This document shows positions 33,262 to 42,723 of a DNA stretch of 64,000 nucleotides, in pieces. Numbering within the stretch: the first letter of the stretch is position 1; each line of letters starts with the position of its first letter. Location: the NCBI RefSeq assembly GCF_003752155.1, contig NZ_RJVG01000005.1, forward strand, positions 62,001 to 126,000, written 5' to 3'. Under the pieces are notes generated by a model. It worked only from the letters and a program-made list of their open reading frames with translations. It did not search any database and was not told the DNA's origin. The position numbers were made by a program, and so were the translations under genes. This stretch comes from Mobilisporobacter senegalensis. GTDB lineage: Bacteria > Bacillota > Clostridia > Lachnospirales > Lachnospiraceae.

Positions 33262-33825
33262 TCAATCTAATCTCTCATAATCAAATGGAGTCAGGCGATG
33301 ATAATATTTTCCCATCTCCCCAAAGGTAAAGCAGTATTTAAATTCATCAATATTAGTATCTTTAAAATAAATGACATAATTAAATTCTGGATTTTTAGAT
33401 TCTTCACAAACAATGTCCTGGGAATATTTATAAAAGACACTCATTATATTATCTAAGGTACAATCTTTCACGGAAAGGGCTCCAATTAAATCACTTAGAA
33501 ATAAATTATCCTTATTTTTTTCATAAATATGATCGATGGTTCCTCCAGGCAGATTAAATTTATATCGATGGTTTTCAATTTCAATCCCAATCTTACCCCA
33601 GTTCTTCAATACAAAAGTTTGAAATTCTCTTAATCTTGGCATAATATCCATTTTGATATTCTCTTGTTCCTGCTCTATATTAAGTAAATATACTAAAAGA
33701 TCATAATCATAATAAATACTTTGCTTTTCTCCTTTTACATATCCAATTTTTACAATTCCTTCATAAATCATAGCTTCCAGATTTCTTTCTAAATGTAAAA
33801 AGCCTTGTATTTTTTTATCCTCCAT
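33262..33825 (-). CDS. DUF3877-like cytosolic protein
   Basis: 187 residues without signal or membrane segment. The arrangement resembles the Lachnospiraceae DUF3877 family: N-terminal IVKIGYVKGEKQSIYYDYDLL, a central NWGKIGIEIENHRYKFNLP, and a C-terminal EFNYVIYFKDTNIDEFKYCFTFG..YYHRLTPFDYERL. Function unknown. AGGAGT lies eleven bases before the ATG. Monocistronic. Confidence 0.65.
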   Translation of the reverse strand: MEDKKIQGFLHLERNLEAMIYEGIVKIGYVKGEKQSIYYDYDLLVYLLNIEQEQENIKMDIMPRLREFQTFVLKNWGKIGIEIENHRYKFNLPGGTIDHIYEKNKDNLFLSDLIGALSVKDCTLDNIMSVFYKYSQDIVCEESKNPEFNYVIYFKDTNIDEFKYCFTFGEMGKYYHRLTPFDYERLD

Positions 33826-33986
33826 TTGAATGAAACTCCTTTCGTACCAGATAAATTCTGATCTAATTTATTTTATTGTATACGATATCTATTTAAAGTC
33901 AATAAATATGGACAAATATATAATCTCATATTTACCATTTTCATAATTCAGTATATAATAGCTACAGTTGGAGAGGTGGAACAGAT

Positions 33987-34448
33987 ATGGAACGTTTAAA
34001 AAAAGTATATCGCAGGAAAGACAGGCAGACCTTGGCAGATGAACCTTTAAGCAGGGAGAATATAAGCAGAATTTTAAAAGAAAGTGCGGATTCTCATAGT
34101 TTTTCCCCTGTATACTCGAAACAATACTCCTACAAATCCAATCATATAAATAAAAAAGATAGAATCGATCAGAACAATAAGGAGAATAAAATGGAAGAAA
34201 TATATAAAATCATTGAAGAAAAAATAAAAGAATCCGGTTATAAAAGAGAAATCAGTGGATCTGATGTTTATAACGAAATATCTGATTTAATCGATGGCAA
34301 AGACAATGGCACATATATTCTTATGTCAAAACCTTATGATGATGTAGTATTCGAATATTGTGTAGATGTAATGTCTGATAATTTTAATTTATCTTACATT
34401 AAGATAAATGCTTTAGAAGGACAATACCATATTGATTTTGATAATTAA
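33987..34448 (+). CDS. Uncharacterised protein, possibly with two translation starts
   Basis: 153 residues; not recognised. The N-terminal 65 residues are basic and polar (ERLKKVYRRKDRQTL...) and look disordered; the C-terminal 85 (from MEEIYKIIEEKI) form a compact alpha/beta unit ending YIKINALEGQYHIDFD. GGAGAGG lies upstream of the first ATG, and an internal ATG at 34191 has its own GGAG six bases upstream, so a short 86-residue form is plausible. Followed by a strong terminator shared with the facing lipoprotein gene. Confidence 0.6.
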   Translation: MERLKKVYRRKDRQTLADEPLSRENISRILKESADSHSFSPVYSKQYSYKSNHINKKDRIDQNNKENKMEEIYKIIEEKIKESGYKREISGSDVYNEISDLIDGKDNGTYILMSKPYDDVVFEYCVDVMSDNFNLSYIKINALEGQYHIDFDN

Positions 34449-34470
34449 TACGGATATATGGATTATCATA

Positions 34471-34507
34471 AAAAGAAGATATCTAAATTGATATCTTCTT
34501 TCTCTTT
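34471..34507. terminator. Bidirectional terminator between 33987 and 34542 genes
   Basis: AAAGAAGATATC / GATATCTTCTTT, 12-bp perfect stem, six-base loop, A-tract before and T-rich tract after, between converging genes. Confidence 0.9.
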
Positions 34508-34541
34508 TCATTATTCTTTATTTAATTCCTTGCTTCATCAA

Positions 34542-34823
34542 TTATTCTGCTTGATCTGTTGCTGAATTATTAGTATTGTCATCAGCGGTTGTATCATCTG
34601 TAACTGCATCGTCTACTGTGTCATCTACGGCATTTTCAGTACCCTGTACTGCATCATCTGCTGCATCTTCAACATCATCTACGGCATTATCAACATCGTC
34701 TCCTACAGTATCTCCTGTTGTATTATCCGTATCATTCACATCTTTATCGCCTGTATTACAAGCGGTTAAACTTGCAAATGCAAAACAGCATAATGCTATA
34801 AGTAAATATAATCTTTTTTTCAT
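34542..34823 (-). CDS. Low-complexity Asp/Thr/Ala lipoprotein
   Basis: 93 residues. Signal peptide with lipobox LTAC (Cys22). The mature part is almost entirely Asp, Thr, Ala, Val and Asn with repeats of the D-A/T-V-D-D type (DNAVDDVEDAADDAV, NAVDDTVDDAV). Such short acidic lipoproteins are common in clostridia and probably form a surface-attached disordered tail. No function is assigned. GGAGGAG ribosome site. The repetitive coding sequence may be prone to length change. Confidence 0.75.
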   Translation of the reverse strand: MKKRLYLLIALCCFAFASLTACNTGDKDVNDTDNTTGDTVGDDVDNAVDDVEDAADDAVQGTENAVDDTVDDAVTDDTTADDNTNNSATDQAE

Positions 34824-35081
34824 GGAATACTCCTCCTAAAAAATAATAATAGAAATTTCTATTTCTTGTTTACAAGGTATAGTATTTCACTAGAACAATT
34901 ATAATATTCATCATACTTTTTTACTAATAAATACATCCAAAAAGGCTTAATACAACAAAACATGAATTATGATTTCTATTTATTTTCATTAATGTAAAAT
35001 TTTATATTAGAAATATATAGAAAAGACAGTGAAAAACACTTGATAAAAATTTTTAATTGTAATAAAATTATTTAGTGATAA

Positions 35082-35154
35082 GCTTCCGTGGCTCAGATGG
35101 TAGAGCAATTGATTCGTAATCAATAGATCGTGGGTTCGAGTCCCATCGGAAGCT
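35082..35154 (+). tRNA. tRNA-Thr (anticodon CGT)
   Basis: Acceptor GCTTCCG / CGGAAGC, D arm with GGCTCAGATGGTAGAGC, anticodon stem ATTGA / TCAAT around loop TTCGTAA, so anticodon CGT reading ACG; T arm GTGGG TTCGAGT CCCAT. Discriminator T at 35154, no encoded CCA. Confidence 0.95.
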
Positions 35155-35302
35155 TTTCCATAGTATATTGTCATATCATTTCACTTATTCCTTCCATGGC
35201 GAAGGAATTTTTATTTGAGAAAGTAAAATGCCAACAGCGATATTTTTTAATGATAACCGTTTTAATTTTAAATTGAAATATGTATGAAAGAGAGTTTTAA
35301 GA

Positions 35303-36223
35303 ATGAAAATGCAACATAGACTAAAAGGAATATTACTTGTTATTATCGGTTCCATGTTATGGGGAATCTCCGGAACCGTTGCCCAATATTTATTTCAGCA
35401 GAAAGGATTTACACCGGAATGGCTTGTAGTGATCCGTCTTCTTATATCAGGCATTCTTTTATTATCTTATGCACTATTAAGCGGTAATAAAGATATGTGG
35501 AAAATCTGGACCATGAAAAGCAGTGTGATAGGCTTGATATTCTTTAGTATCCTTGGAATGCTTGGTTCCCAATATACTTATTTTGCCGCAATTAAGCATG
35601 GAAATGCAGCAACTGCCACTATCCTTCAATATCTGTCTCCCGTACTGATTACGATTTATCTGGGAATCCGGACCCGAAAGATACCAGGACCAAATGAAAT
35701 AGCGGCAATTATTTTGGCAATGTTAGGTACCTTCTTCATTATAACAAAAGGTAATATACATAGTTTATCCATCTCTAAAGCGGCACTTTTCTGGGGTATT
35801 AGTTCAGCAGTCGCAGCAAGTGTCTACACTTTGCAGCCACGTTCTCTTTTATCAAAATGGGGTTCAACAATTATTGTAGGCTGGGGAATGTTAATTGGTG
35901 GAATCTTCTTTAGTTTTATCCATTCTCCATGGGATTTTACCGGACATTGGTCAGTTACTTCCATATTGGGTGTCATATTTGTGGTTCTCTTTGGAACACT
36001 CATTGCATTTTATTGTTATCTGGAAAGTTTAAAATATATAAAACCAACCGAATCCAGTATACTATCTTCCGCAGAACCGTTGTCTGCAGCTATTTTATCT
36101 ATTGTCTGGTTACATAATCCTCTTGGGGTATGGCAATGGCTTGGAACCATTTGTATTATCGTAACAATTATTATTTTATCCTGTACAGATGACAGAAGAA
36201 AATCAGCGCCAATTCAGCCCTGA
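35303..36223 (+). CDS. EamA/DMT-family metabolite exporter
   Basis: 306 residues with ten predicted membrane helices in two EamA halves (about 8-145 and 155-295). Signatures: GSMLWGISGTVAQYLFQ, LVVIRLLISGILLL, AAIKHGNAATATILQYLSPVLI and, in the second half, YLESLKYIKPTESSILSSAEPLSAAILSI. The family exports amino acids or other small metabolites; substrate unknown. GAGAGTTTTAAG is a weak ribosome site. Its 3' end overlaps the facing aminotransferase gene by ten bases. Confidence 0.88.
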   Translation: MKMQHRLKGILLVIIGSMLWGISGTVAQYLFQQKGFTPEWLVVIRLLISGILLLSYALLSGNKDMWKIWTMKSSVIGLIFFSILGMLGSQYTYFAAIKHGNAATATILQYLSPVLITIYLGIRTRKIPGPNEIAAIILAMLGTFFIITKGNIHSLSISKAALFWGISSAVAASVYTLQPRSLLSKWGSTIIVGWGMLIGGIFFSFIHSPWDFTGHWSVTSILGVIFVVLFGTLIAFYCYLESLKYIKPTESSILSSAEPLSAAILSIVWLHNPLGVWQWLGTICIIVTIIILSCTDDRRKSAPIQP

Positions 36224-37491
36224 TTTATCTTATTCATAGTTTTCTCCAGCGCCAAAATCATAGAGTCGATATCTTCTTTCTCAATAACAAGAGGAGGCTG
36301 AAAAGCCAGTACGTCTCTATTGATTCCATTCTTGCCAATAAGAAATCCCAGATCTTTCATTTCCTCCATGATTAGATCTGTTATATCACCGGATGAAATG
36401 TCCTCACTCTTGGAACTTAACTGAACTCCTATCATTAATCCTGTACCTCGCATCTCTTTTATAAATGGAGATGAGATTTTCTCCAGTCTTTCCTTTAGAT
36501 AATGACCAAGTGTCTCTGCTCTTTCAACCAAAGATTCTTCTTCAATATATTTAAGAACACCTAATGCTGTGGCTGCAGCTACCGGATTCCCTCCAAAGGT
36601 TGAAGCAGAAGGACGGTTAAAAGACTGTGCGATCTCATCGGTAGTAGAGAAGGTAGAAATCGGTATTCCATTACCTAATGCTTTAGCCGTGACAATGATA
36701 TCAGGAATCACATGGTAATGTTCTATACAGAACATTTTACCGGTACGGCCATATCCGGTCTGTATTTCATCTATGATCAATAGAACATTATATTCCTCTA
36801 AAAGCTTTTTAACCTCTTTTATATAATTTGGGGGATACATAACAATGCCCCCATTTCCCTGAATTGGTTCCATTATCATTGCGCTTATTTCATCACTATG
36901 TTCCTCTAAAACTGACTTTAGCTGTTTTAAAGATTTCTCCATTGCTTCTTCGTAACTAATATCTTCTGAGTATGGACGATCGATAAAATAAATATTATCT
37001 TTTACTAAATTATCATCTAATCTCCACATTGGAATTCCTGTCACACTTAAAGTCAAATGTGTTCTTCCGTGAAGTCCTCCATGTAATGCAATAAAACCAT
37101 TCTTTCCTGTATGTAATCTGGCCATTGCCATGGCTCCTTCATTGGCCTCGGAACCTGTTACACAAAAGAATGTTCTCTTAATGTCTCCCGGTAATATGGT
37201 CGCTAATTTTTCTGCTAATAGTACCATCGGTTCAGTTAAGTACAAGGTTGTAGTATGTTGTAAACAATTTAACTGTTCCAATGTATATTTAAGGATCTCA
37301 GGGTTGGAATGTCCACAGTTCATTACCGATACCCCTCCATAAAAGTCTGTATATTTCTTATCTTCCTGATCATATAGATATTGCATGGAACCTCTCACAA
37401 TCTGGGGAGGATTTTTATAAAAATATGAGGTAGCAGGATAAAAATATTCTCCTCTTTTCGCTAAAATGTTTTCAGGTCCTATATATTTCAT
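36214..37491 (-). CDS. Class III PLP-dependent aminotransferase
   Basis: 425 residues. Class III fold (acetylornithine/GABA/AGXT2-like): YTDFYGGVSVMNCGHSNPEIL, FFCVTGSEANEGAMAMARLHTGKNG, ALHGGLHGRTHLTLSVTG, IMEPIQGNGGI, LIIDEIQTGYGRTGKMF with the cofactor Asp, PLP lysine in VTAKALGNGIPIS, and STFGGNPVAAA. All cofactor residues are present. The exact amino donor cannot be told; closest in feel to omega-amino acid or alanine-glyoxylate type 2 enzymes. It follows the U32 peptidase gene by 11 bases and is probably co-transcribed. Confidence 0.88.
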   Translation of the reverse strand: MKYIGPENILAKRGEYFYPATSYFYKNPPQIVRGSMQYLYDQEDKKYTDFYGGVSVMNCGHSNPEILKYTLEQLNCLQHTTTLYLTEPMVLLAEKLATILPGDIKRTFFCVTGSEANEGAMAMARLHTGKNGFIALHGGLHGRTHLTLSVTGIPMWRLDDNLVKDNIYFIDRPYSEDISYEEAMEKSLKQLKSVLEEHSDEISAMIMEPIQGNGGIVMYPPNYIKEVKKLLEEYNVLLIIDEIQTGYGRTGKMFCIEHYHVIPDIIVTAKALGNGIPISTFSTTDEIAQSFNRPSASTFGGNPVAAATALGVLKYIEEESLVERAETLGHYLKERLEKISSPFIKEMRGTGLMIGVQLSSKSEDISSGDITDLIMEEMKDLGFLIGKNGINRDVLAFQPPLVIEKEDIDSMILALEKTMNKINQG

Positions 37492-37502
37492 GAAATTTCC
37501 TC

Positions 37503-39437
37503 CTAATTTATATTCTTAAAAGTGAGAGCTCCCAAAGTGAAACCGGCTCTGAACGGTTTCATATTTTCATATAATTGTCTGCACCTGGATTTGTCTTTGA
37601 CTGCTTCTTTATAAATCCCAATGATCGTTCCAAGTTCGGTAAGATCATAAGTCTGCCCTTCAATCCGAAGACTCAGAGGTTTATCAAAATTTAATATATC
37701 AAGAATCGGAAGGATACAAAATTCTTTCCCTGTAAACAAATGATTTTTCTCATTTTGATCTATATAGACCGGATTTTCCCCCTGGTCTGTCTGAAGTACC
37801 AGTATATTATTCTCTACATACTTATTATCCTTTTGAGCTGTTGGTTCCAGGACCTCTATATTTTCATAAAGATTATGATCCAAATACATAACTTTTTGAG
37901 GTCCATGAGCCACTATTTCTAATGGTATATCTGCCTTAGCCATAAATTCAGGCAGTTCATTTCGTTTTATCTCTATAGATATGGTAGCTTCACTGGCACC
38001 CATATTTTTGCAGAATTCTAAAGATTTATGGTTATATATATTTAAATTGAAATTAGTAATTAATTTATACTTATTGCTATATTTTTTCATAGCCCCTAAA
38101 TTAGAAACTAATAATCCGTCAAAATATCTACCATAAGTTTCTAAGTATTGATCTATTTTATCGAACCAAAGTTCATCCATCATCTGAGGTAAATCAAGAT
38201 AAATTTTCGTATCTTTCTTAACCCTGACCAATTCCATAAGCTGTTCTTTGCTTATAAACCGGTCCGGTGCAAAAACCTCACAAGGTATATAGATACGGTC
38301 AACTCCAAGTTCAATGGAAAGTTTTGCCTGATCATAATTATTTACTTTTACAGAAAGTTGATGAACCGACGGAACTTTAGTTGTGTATTGATCAAATTCT
38401 GACTGGATATCACTGATTATCCTCTCTGTTATTTCAGGTTCCTCTGTAGGTATTGAAAACATCTTTCCTGTGGAATAGAACTTACCGGTTCCTTCATATC
38501 TTGAATTGATAAACTTCAAACCCGGTTTTGAAAAAGCATATGCAGTAGTAAAGTCACGTTTTCTATGTTCATATAATTCATTGGCATGCCTCTTTTTATC
38601 ATAATTTAGCGGTTCACGAATATATCGGTCTATAGCATCACCGTATTTATTGACCAGATCTACAATAAAATCCGTATCTCTCATACGTCCTTCTATTTTA
38701 AATGAAGTTATGCTGGCTTCAATTAATTCGGGGATATTTTCATACATATACATATCTTTTGCTGCAAGAGGGAATTTTGTAGGATATACATTCCCATCTT
38801 TTTGCACAAGATATGGCCATCGACATGGTTTAAAACATCTGCCCCGGTTAGAGCTGTTGCCTAATACAATAGAACTATAATAGCAATTTGCTCCATTCAC
38901 GGCACACATATCTCCATGTACAAAATATTCTGTTTCGATTCCTGTCTGACTTTGAAGGTATTTTGCAGTCTTTAGATCCATTTCTCTGGATAAGACTACC
39001 CTGGATACATTGTATTCCTGCAGTTTTTTGACCATTTCAATATTATGGACATTCATCATGATAGAAGAATGGATTTCAAAATTATTGAGGGCATATTCTT
39101 TACATATCTCCAGAACACTTAAATCCTGGATTATAATACCATCAGCATCAGAATTATTTAAAAAATGAAGATATTCAATTGCTTCATTTATTTCAGATTC
39201 ATTTAACATATTATTTACTGTCACATAAACTTTTTTATCAGACTCATGAGCCATTTTTATAGCTTTAATTGTATCTTCATCTGAGAAATTATAGCCTTTT
39301 CTCATCATTCGCATATTTAGTGATTTCCCACCGAAGTAAATTGCATCGCAGTTTGCCTCTACCATTTTTTCAAATGTCTCCATTGTTCCACAAGGAGCCA
39401 ATAACTCAATTTTTTTGTCATTAAAGTATCTTGCCAT
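37503..39437 (-). CDS. U32 family peptidase / tRNA hydroxylation-type protein
   Basis: 644 residues of the U32 (YegQ/YhbU/RlhA) family. N-terminal TIM barrel: KIELLAPCGTMETFEKMVEANCDAIYFGGK, DADGIIIQDL, IHSSIMMNVHN, EYFVHGDMCAVNGANCYYSS, NRGRCFKPCRWPY, and FKIEGRMRD with the conserved cysteines expected to hold a cofactor in the family. The second half (about 370-644) is a second barrel-like part plus a beta domain. E. coli relatives hydroxylate tRNA or rRNA using prephenate; some act as collagenases. Which role applies is unknown. GAGGTAATAAA ribosome site; it begins the 37503-36214 pair. Confidence 0.85.
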   Translation of the reverse strand: MARYFNDKKIELLAPCGTMETFEKMVEANCDAIYFGGKSLNMRMMRKGYNFSDEDTIKAIKMAHESDKKVYVTVNNMLNESEINEAIEYLHFLNNSDADGIIIQDLSVLEICKEYALNNFEIHSSIMMNVHNIEMVKKLQEYNVSRVVLSREMDLKTAKYLQSQTGIETEYFVHGDMCAVNGANCYYSSIVLGNSSNRGRCFKPCRWPYLVQKDGNVYPTKFPLAAKDMYMYENIPELIEASITSFKIEGRMRDTDFIVDLVNKYGDAIDRYIREPLNYDKKRHANELYEHRKRDFTTAYAFSKPGLKFINSRYEGTGKFYSTGKMFSIPTEEPEITERIISDIQSEFDQYTTKVPSVHQLSVKVNNYDQAKLSIELGVDRIYIPCEVFAPDRFISKEQLMELVRVKKDTKIYLDLPQMMDELWFDKIDQYLETYGRYFDGLLVSNLGAMKKYSNKYKLITNFNLNIYNHKSLEFCKNMGASEATISIEIKRNELPEFMAKADIPLEIVAHGPQKVMYLDHNLYENIEVLEPTAQKDNKYVENNILVLQTDQGENPVYIDQNEKNHLFTGKEFCILPILDILNFDKPLSLRIEGQTYDLTELGTIIGIYKEAVKDKSRCRQLYENMKPFRAGFTLGALTFKNIN

Positions 39438-39461
39438 TTTATTACCTCGATTTTTTAATTC

Positions 39462-40331
39462 CTATTTTCTTTCACCCATAAAACAGATCCCAATGGCTCC
39501 AGGGCCGGAATGGGCTCCTATACTTGGGCTTATTGTATTTATAATTATATTCTTTGGTTGAAATCTGCTCTTGATTAATTCTTCTACATATCTGGCATCT
39601 TCCATGGAATCTCCATGAACAATACAGATCAATTCTATATTATCCTTAAAAGCTCCCATTCTTTCTTCCATATTGTCAACTATAGTACTTAAAGCACGTT
39701 TTCTTCCTCTGACTTTGGAAAGTGGTAAAAGAGCTCCCTCTTCATTAACATACAGAATTGGTTTTACATTAATTACTGTTCCCATTATTGCAGTCGTTTT
39801 AGATATTCTTCCGCCTCTGTTCAGGTGAAACAGGTCATCTACAGTGAATTGGACACAAAAATTCTGAAGATGATCTCTGATCCACTGTGCGACCTCTTCT
39901 ATGGATTTGCCTGCTTTTTTAAGTTCCACTGCTTTCATGACGATCATTCCCTGACAAAGAGAAACATTGCAGGTATCAATTACAATAATATTACTTTCTT
40001 TATATTCCTCTGCAACTTCTCTTCCTCCAGCCATAACATTGCTGCAGCCTCCACTAAGGGCAGCTGAAAAGCTAAGGTGTAATATATCAAGACCATCTCC
40101 CGCATATTTGCGAAAAGTATCCAGTATTACAGCCGGATTACTGGCCATGGTAGTTGGCATTTTTCCTTCTCGCATTTTATCGTAGAATTGTTTTGGAGTA
40201 AGATTAATTTCATCTCCATATGTAATCCCATCTAAATCGTAATAATGAGGAATAATGCCAATCTGATTTTCTGTTATATATTCCTCGGGTAAATCTGAGT
40301 TTGAATCTGTAGTTATTACAAAATCTCTCAT
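39462..40331 (-). CDS. DegV family fatty-acid-binding protein (first of two)
   Basis: 289 residues from ATG 40331, which has AAAGGAG six bases upstream (frame extends to 40349). DegV fold: VITTDSNSDLPEEYI, MPTTMASNPAVILDTFRKYA, ILHLSFSAALSGGCSNVMAG, FTVDDLFHLNRGGRISKT, NVKPIL and SIGAHSGPGAIGICFMG. The proteins bind fatty acids and, as FakB, can serve a fatty acid kinase; no fakA is seen here. Paralogous to the gene at 47384. Lies 24 bases upstream of the U32 gene. Confidence 0.9.
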   Translation of the reverse strand: MRDFVITTDSNSDLPEEYITENQIGIIPHYYDLDGITYGDEINLTPKQFYDKMREGKMPTTMASNPAVILDTFRKYAGDGLDILHLSFSAALSGGCSNVMAGGREVAEEYKESNIIVIDTCNVSLCQGMIVMKAVELKKAGKSIEEVAQWIRDHLQNFCVQFTVDDLFHLNRGGRISKTTAIMGTVINVKPILYVNEEGALLPLSKVRGRKRALSTIVDNMEERMGAFKDNIELICIVHGDSMEDARYVEELIKSRFQPKNIIINTISPSIGAHSGPGAIGICFMGERK

Positions 40332-40419
40332 ACTGATCTCCTTTAACATTACTTATTATTATATTTCATATATTTTATTCTACTCGTAAAAGTTGTATAA
40401 CGCAACTTTATTCAGCAAA

Positions 40420-40456
40420 AATTAAGGACGAAGGTCCATGTATTGACCTCCGTCCC
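40420..40456 (-). terminator. Terminator after ABC permease gene
   Basis: GGACG.AGGTC / GACCT.CGTCC stem with nine-base loop; followed on the minus strand by TTAATTTTT. It lies just past the stop at 40463. Confidence 0.85.
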
Positions 40457-40462
40457 TGGAGA

Positions 40463-41284
40463 TTATTTAAATCTTTTCTCAATAGAAGCTAGTATCTGAT
40501 ACAGGGCTGTTGCCATAATACAGAGGATGACAATACTCATCATGACCCAGTCTAATTTAAATACCTGGCTTCCATATATGATCAGATAACCTAATCCTGC
40601 CCTGGCAGCTAAAAACTCTCCAATTATGACGCCCACTAAAGAAAGACCAATATCCACTTTCATGATACTTAGTATAGAAGGTATATTACTTGGGATCACT
40701 ACTTTAAAAAGAATATCTTTCTTATTTCCACCTAAGGTGCGGATCAATTTAATTTTATCTTCTTCTACTTCTTTAAAATCTGTATACAGGTTAATAATGG
40801 TAGCAAATACTGCAACTGACACGGCTGCCACTATGATAGTCTTCATATTGTTTCCCAGCCATACAATAAAAACAGGTGCCAGAGCTGACTTTGGCAGGCT
40901 GTTTAACACTACCAGATATGGCTCCAGAACCTTTGATATACTATCATTCCACCATAGCAAAATTGCTGTGAGCAGTCCAACTACTATAACTAAGAAAAAA
41001 CTGAAAAAGGTTTCTAAAAGTGTCACTCCTATATGATAAAATATGATTCCGTCACTTGCCATATCTATGAAGCATTTAACAATTCTTGAGGGGCTGCTAA
41101 ATACAAATGAATTAATAAGTTTTAAATCCGCTAATACTTCCCACATACCAATAAATACAATTAATATGATTATCTGATAAATGGTTATTTTCTTCATCCT
41201 GTTCTTATGAGCTCTTATGAATTCAAGTTGTGCCTTTGATACTTTAACTTCAGTATTTTGGACAATTTGTTTATTATTTTTCAT
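40463..41284 (-). CDS. ABC transporter permease (SsuC/TauC type)
   Basis: 273 residues with six predicted membrane helices. BPD_transp_1 domain with the EAA loop region KEVEEDKIKLIRTLGGNKKDILFKVVIPSNIPSILSIMKVDIGLSLVGVIIGEF in the family position. It overlaps the ATPase gene by 11 bases and shares its ribosome site (GGAGGAG inside the ATPase 3' end). Works with the ATPase at 41274 for import of sulfonates, thiamine precursor or related small anions. No binding protein is adjacent. Confidence 0.9.
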   Translation of the reverse strand: MKNNKQIVQNTEVKVSKAQLEFIRAHKNRMKKITIYQIIILIVFIGMWEVLADLKLINSFVFSSPSRIVKCFIDMASDGIIFYHIGVTLLETFFSFFLVIVVGLLTAILLWWNDSISKVLEPYLVVLNSLPKSALAPVFIVWLGNNMKTIIVAAVSVAVFATIINLYTDFKEVEEDKIKLIRTLGGNKKDILFKVVIPSNIPSILSIMKVDIGLSLVGVIIGEFLAARAGLGYLIIYGSQVFKLDWVMMSIVILCIMATALYQILASIEKRFK

Positions 41285-42047
41285 GATTATTCAACTCCTC
41301 CCACAGCAAGTTAAAATAATCTTTAAATTCAGGTGTATTTCTTGCTTTTAATGGCGTCTTCTCCCCTTCTATTGTCAAGTTTACATCAACAATGCTTTTT
41401 ACAGTACCTGGTCTTTCGCTTAGTACAATAATTCGATCTGCCATACTAATGGCTTCCCCAAGGTCATGTGTGATCAATAACGCTGTCTTCTTTTCTCTTC
41501 TTATGATCCGCCATATATCGTCTGATACTTCGATTCTTGTTTGATAATCCAGAGCTGAAAAAGGTTCATCAAGCAAAAGTATATCTGGTTCCAGTAAAAG
41601 AGTGCGGATTAAAGCTGCTCTCTGTCTCATACCTCCGGATAATTCCGTTGGTTTTGAATTCATAAATGTGATTAGACCATAGGTATTTAACATTTCATTT
41701 ATCATAAGATAGCTATTTTCTGTCAATCTGTGTTGTATCTCAAGACCTAATGTAATATTTTTTAAAGTTGTCCTCCAGTCTAAGAGATGATCTTTCTGTA
41801 ACATATATCCTATATTCTTACCTGAATTTGAAGATATTTGACCATTTATATATATATTGCCATCACTAGGCTTAATAAGACCTGAAATTAAGGAAAGAAG
41901 CGTAGATTTGCCGCAACCGCTTGGACCTACCACAGCAATAAATTCGCCCTCATTCACTTGAAAAGAGACTTTAGATAAAGCTTCAGTCTCTCCCTCTAAT
42001 GTGTGGTATGAATAACTAATGTTATCTATATTAAGCAATTCTCCCAT
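41274..42047 (-). CDS. ABC transporter ATP-binding protein (SsuB/TauB type)
   Basis: 257 residues from ATG 42047 (GGAGGG seven bases upstream). Walker A VGPSGCGKSTLLSL, Q-loop YMLQKDHLLDWRTTLKNI, signature LSGGMRQRAALIRTLL, Walker B DILLLDEPFSALD and H-switch LLITHDLGEAIS. The 'DHLLDWRT' Q-loop sequence is typical of the nitrate/sulfonate/taurine class. Partner of the downstream permease. Confidence 0.92.
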   Translation of the reverse strand: MGELLNIDNISYSYHTLEGETEALSKVSFQVNEGEFIAVVGPSGCGKSTLLSLISGLIKPSDGNIYINGQISSNSGKNIGYMLQKDHLLDWRTTLKNITLGLEIQHRLTENSYLMINEMLNTYGLITFMNSKPTELSGGMRQRAALIRTLLLEPDILLLDEPFSALDYQTRIEVSDDIWRIIRREKKTALLITHDLGEAISMADRIIVLSERPGTVKSIVDVNLTIEGEKTPLKARNTPEFKDYFNLLWEELNNHEK

Positions 42048-42183
42048 AATATTTCCCTCCATTACTGTTTATATAGTATTATATGAAGAGATTATTTAAC
42101 CGTTACCATTTTAAACCCTATAGAAACATGGGTTAAAATTGTTAATTAATGTAGAACTGATTGGAATCCGCTCCTTTAGGCTC

Positions 42184-42226
42184 AAAAAAAGAGAATGAAT
42201 TTCATGATTTCATAAAGTTCATTCTC
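42184..42226 (-). terminator. Terminator-like hairpin upstream of the ABC ATPase gene
   Basis: GAGAATGAA / TTCATTCTC stem followed on the minus strand by seven T. It would stop transcription arriving from the accessory region before the ABC operon. Confidence 0.75.
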
Positions 42227-42248
42227 CCATAGATCACTGTCTTCTAAT

Positions 42249-42653
42249 GTCGTGGGGTAACCCTCTTTATCCTCGTCGGAGGTAATTTCATTTGTCCTCT
42301 AACAAGGTCCTCTTCATTCATGTTATGCACAATTATTTTCCGAAGAAGCGTTTTTCGTTCTTCAATATTTTTTTCTCTTTTCTTCATATTTTTCCGTTCT
42401 TTCTTCTGTTTCTTTAAAGAGAGAAAAGAGCTGGAACGCTTGATTTTCCTGTGTTTTTCCTGGGATTTTTCTGTGTTGAATTTTTAGAAGCTACGCGTGG
42501 TCTGTAATTGAAAAGGCAAAAAAAAGACCTGAGACGGGATGGTTTAATGCCCTATCTAGGTCTGAATTTAATTTTGTTTTAGCTATGTTTTCTATTATGT
42601 CGACGAGGATAATTGCGGTTACCTATGCGATATTGAATAGTGCCTCGGGACAT
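42249..42653 (-). repeat. ~400-bp direct repeat R1 (left copy) with subterminal inverted repeats
   Basis: Subterminal inverted repeats GGTAACC-N6-ATCCTCGTCG (left) and CGACGAGGAT-N6-GGTTACC (right). Inside is a long hairpin AGACCTGAGACGGG / CCCTATCTAGGTCT and a minus-strand frame of about 75 codons rich in Lys/Glu/Arg ending at the left terminus (MNEEDLVRGQMKLPP near the end), without a clear ribosome site. A diverged second copy R2 is at 46979-47375 in the same orientation. It looks like a decayed non-autonomous element or insertion remnant. Confidence 0.7.
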
Positions 42654-42723
42654 AGTAGAATATTTCAGACCATAAGATTATTATATTCATTCTGATACAA
42701 TTATTCAATAAAATAATCATCTT

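Noticed and set aside
34576-34839. Plus-strand Ser/Thr/Val-rich frame opposite the lipoprotein gene
   Set aside because: Shadow of the Asp-repeat coding sequence; the minus-strand frame has signal peptide, lipobox and ribosome site.
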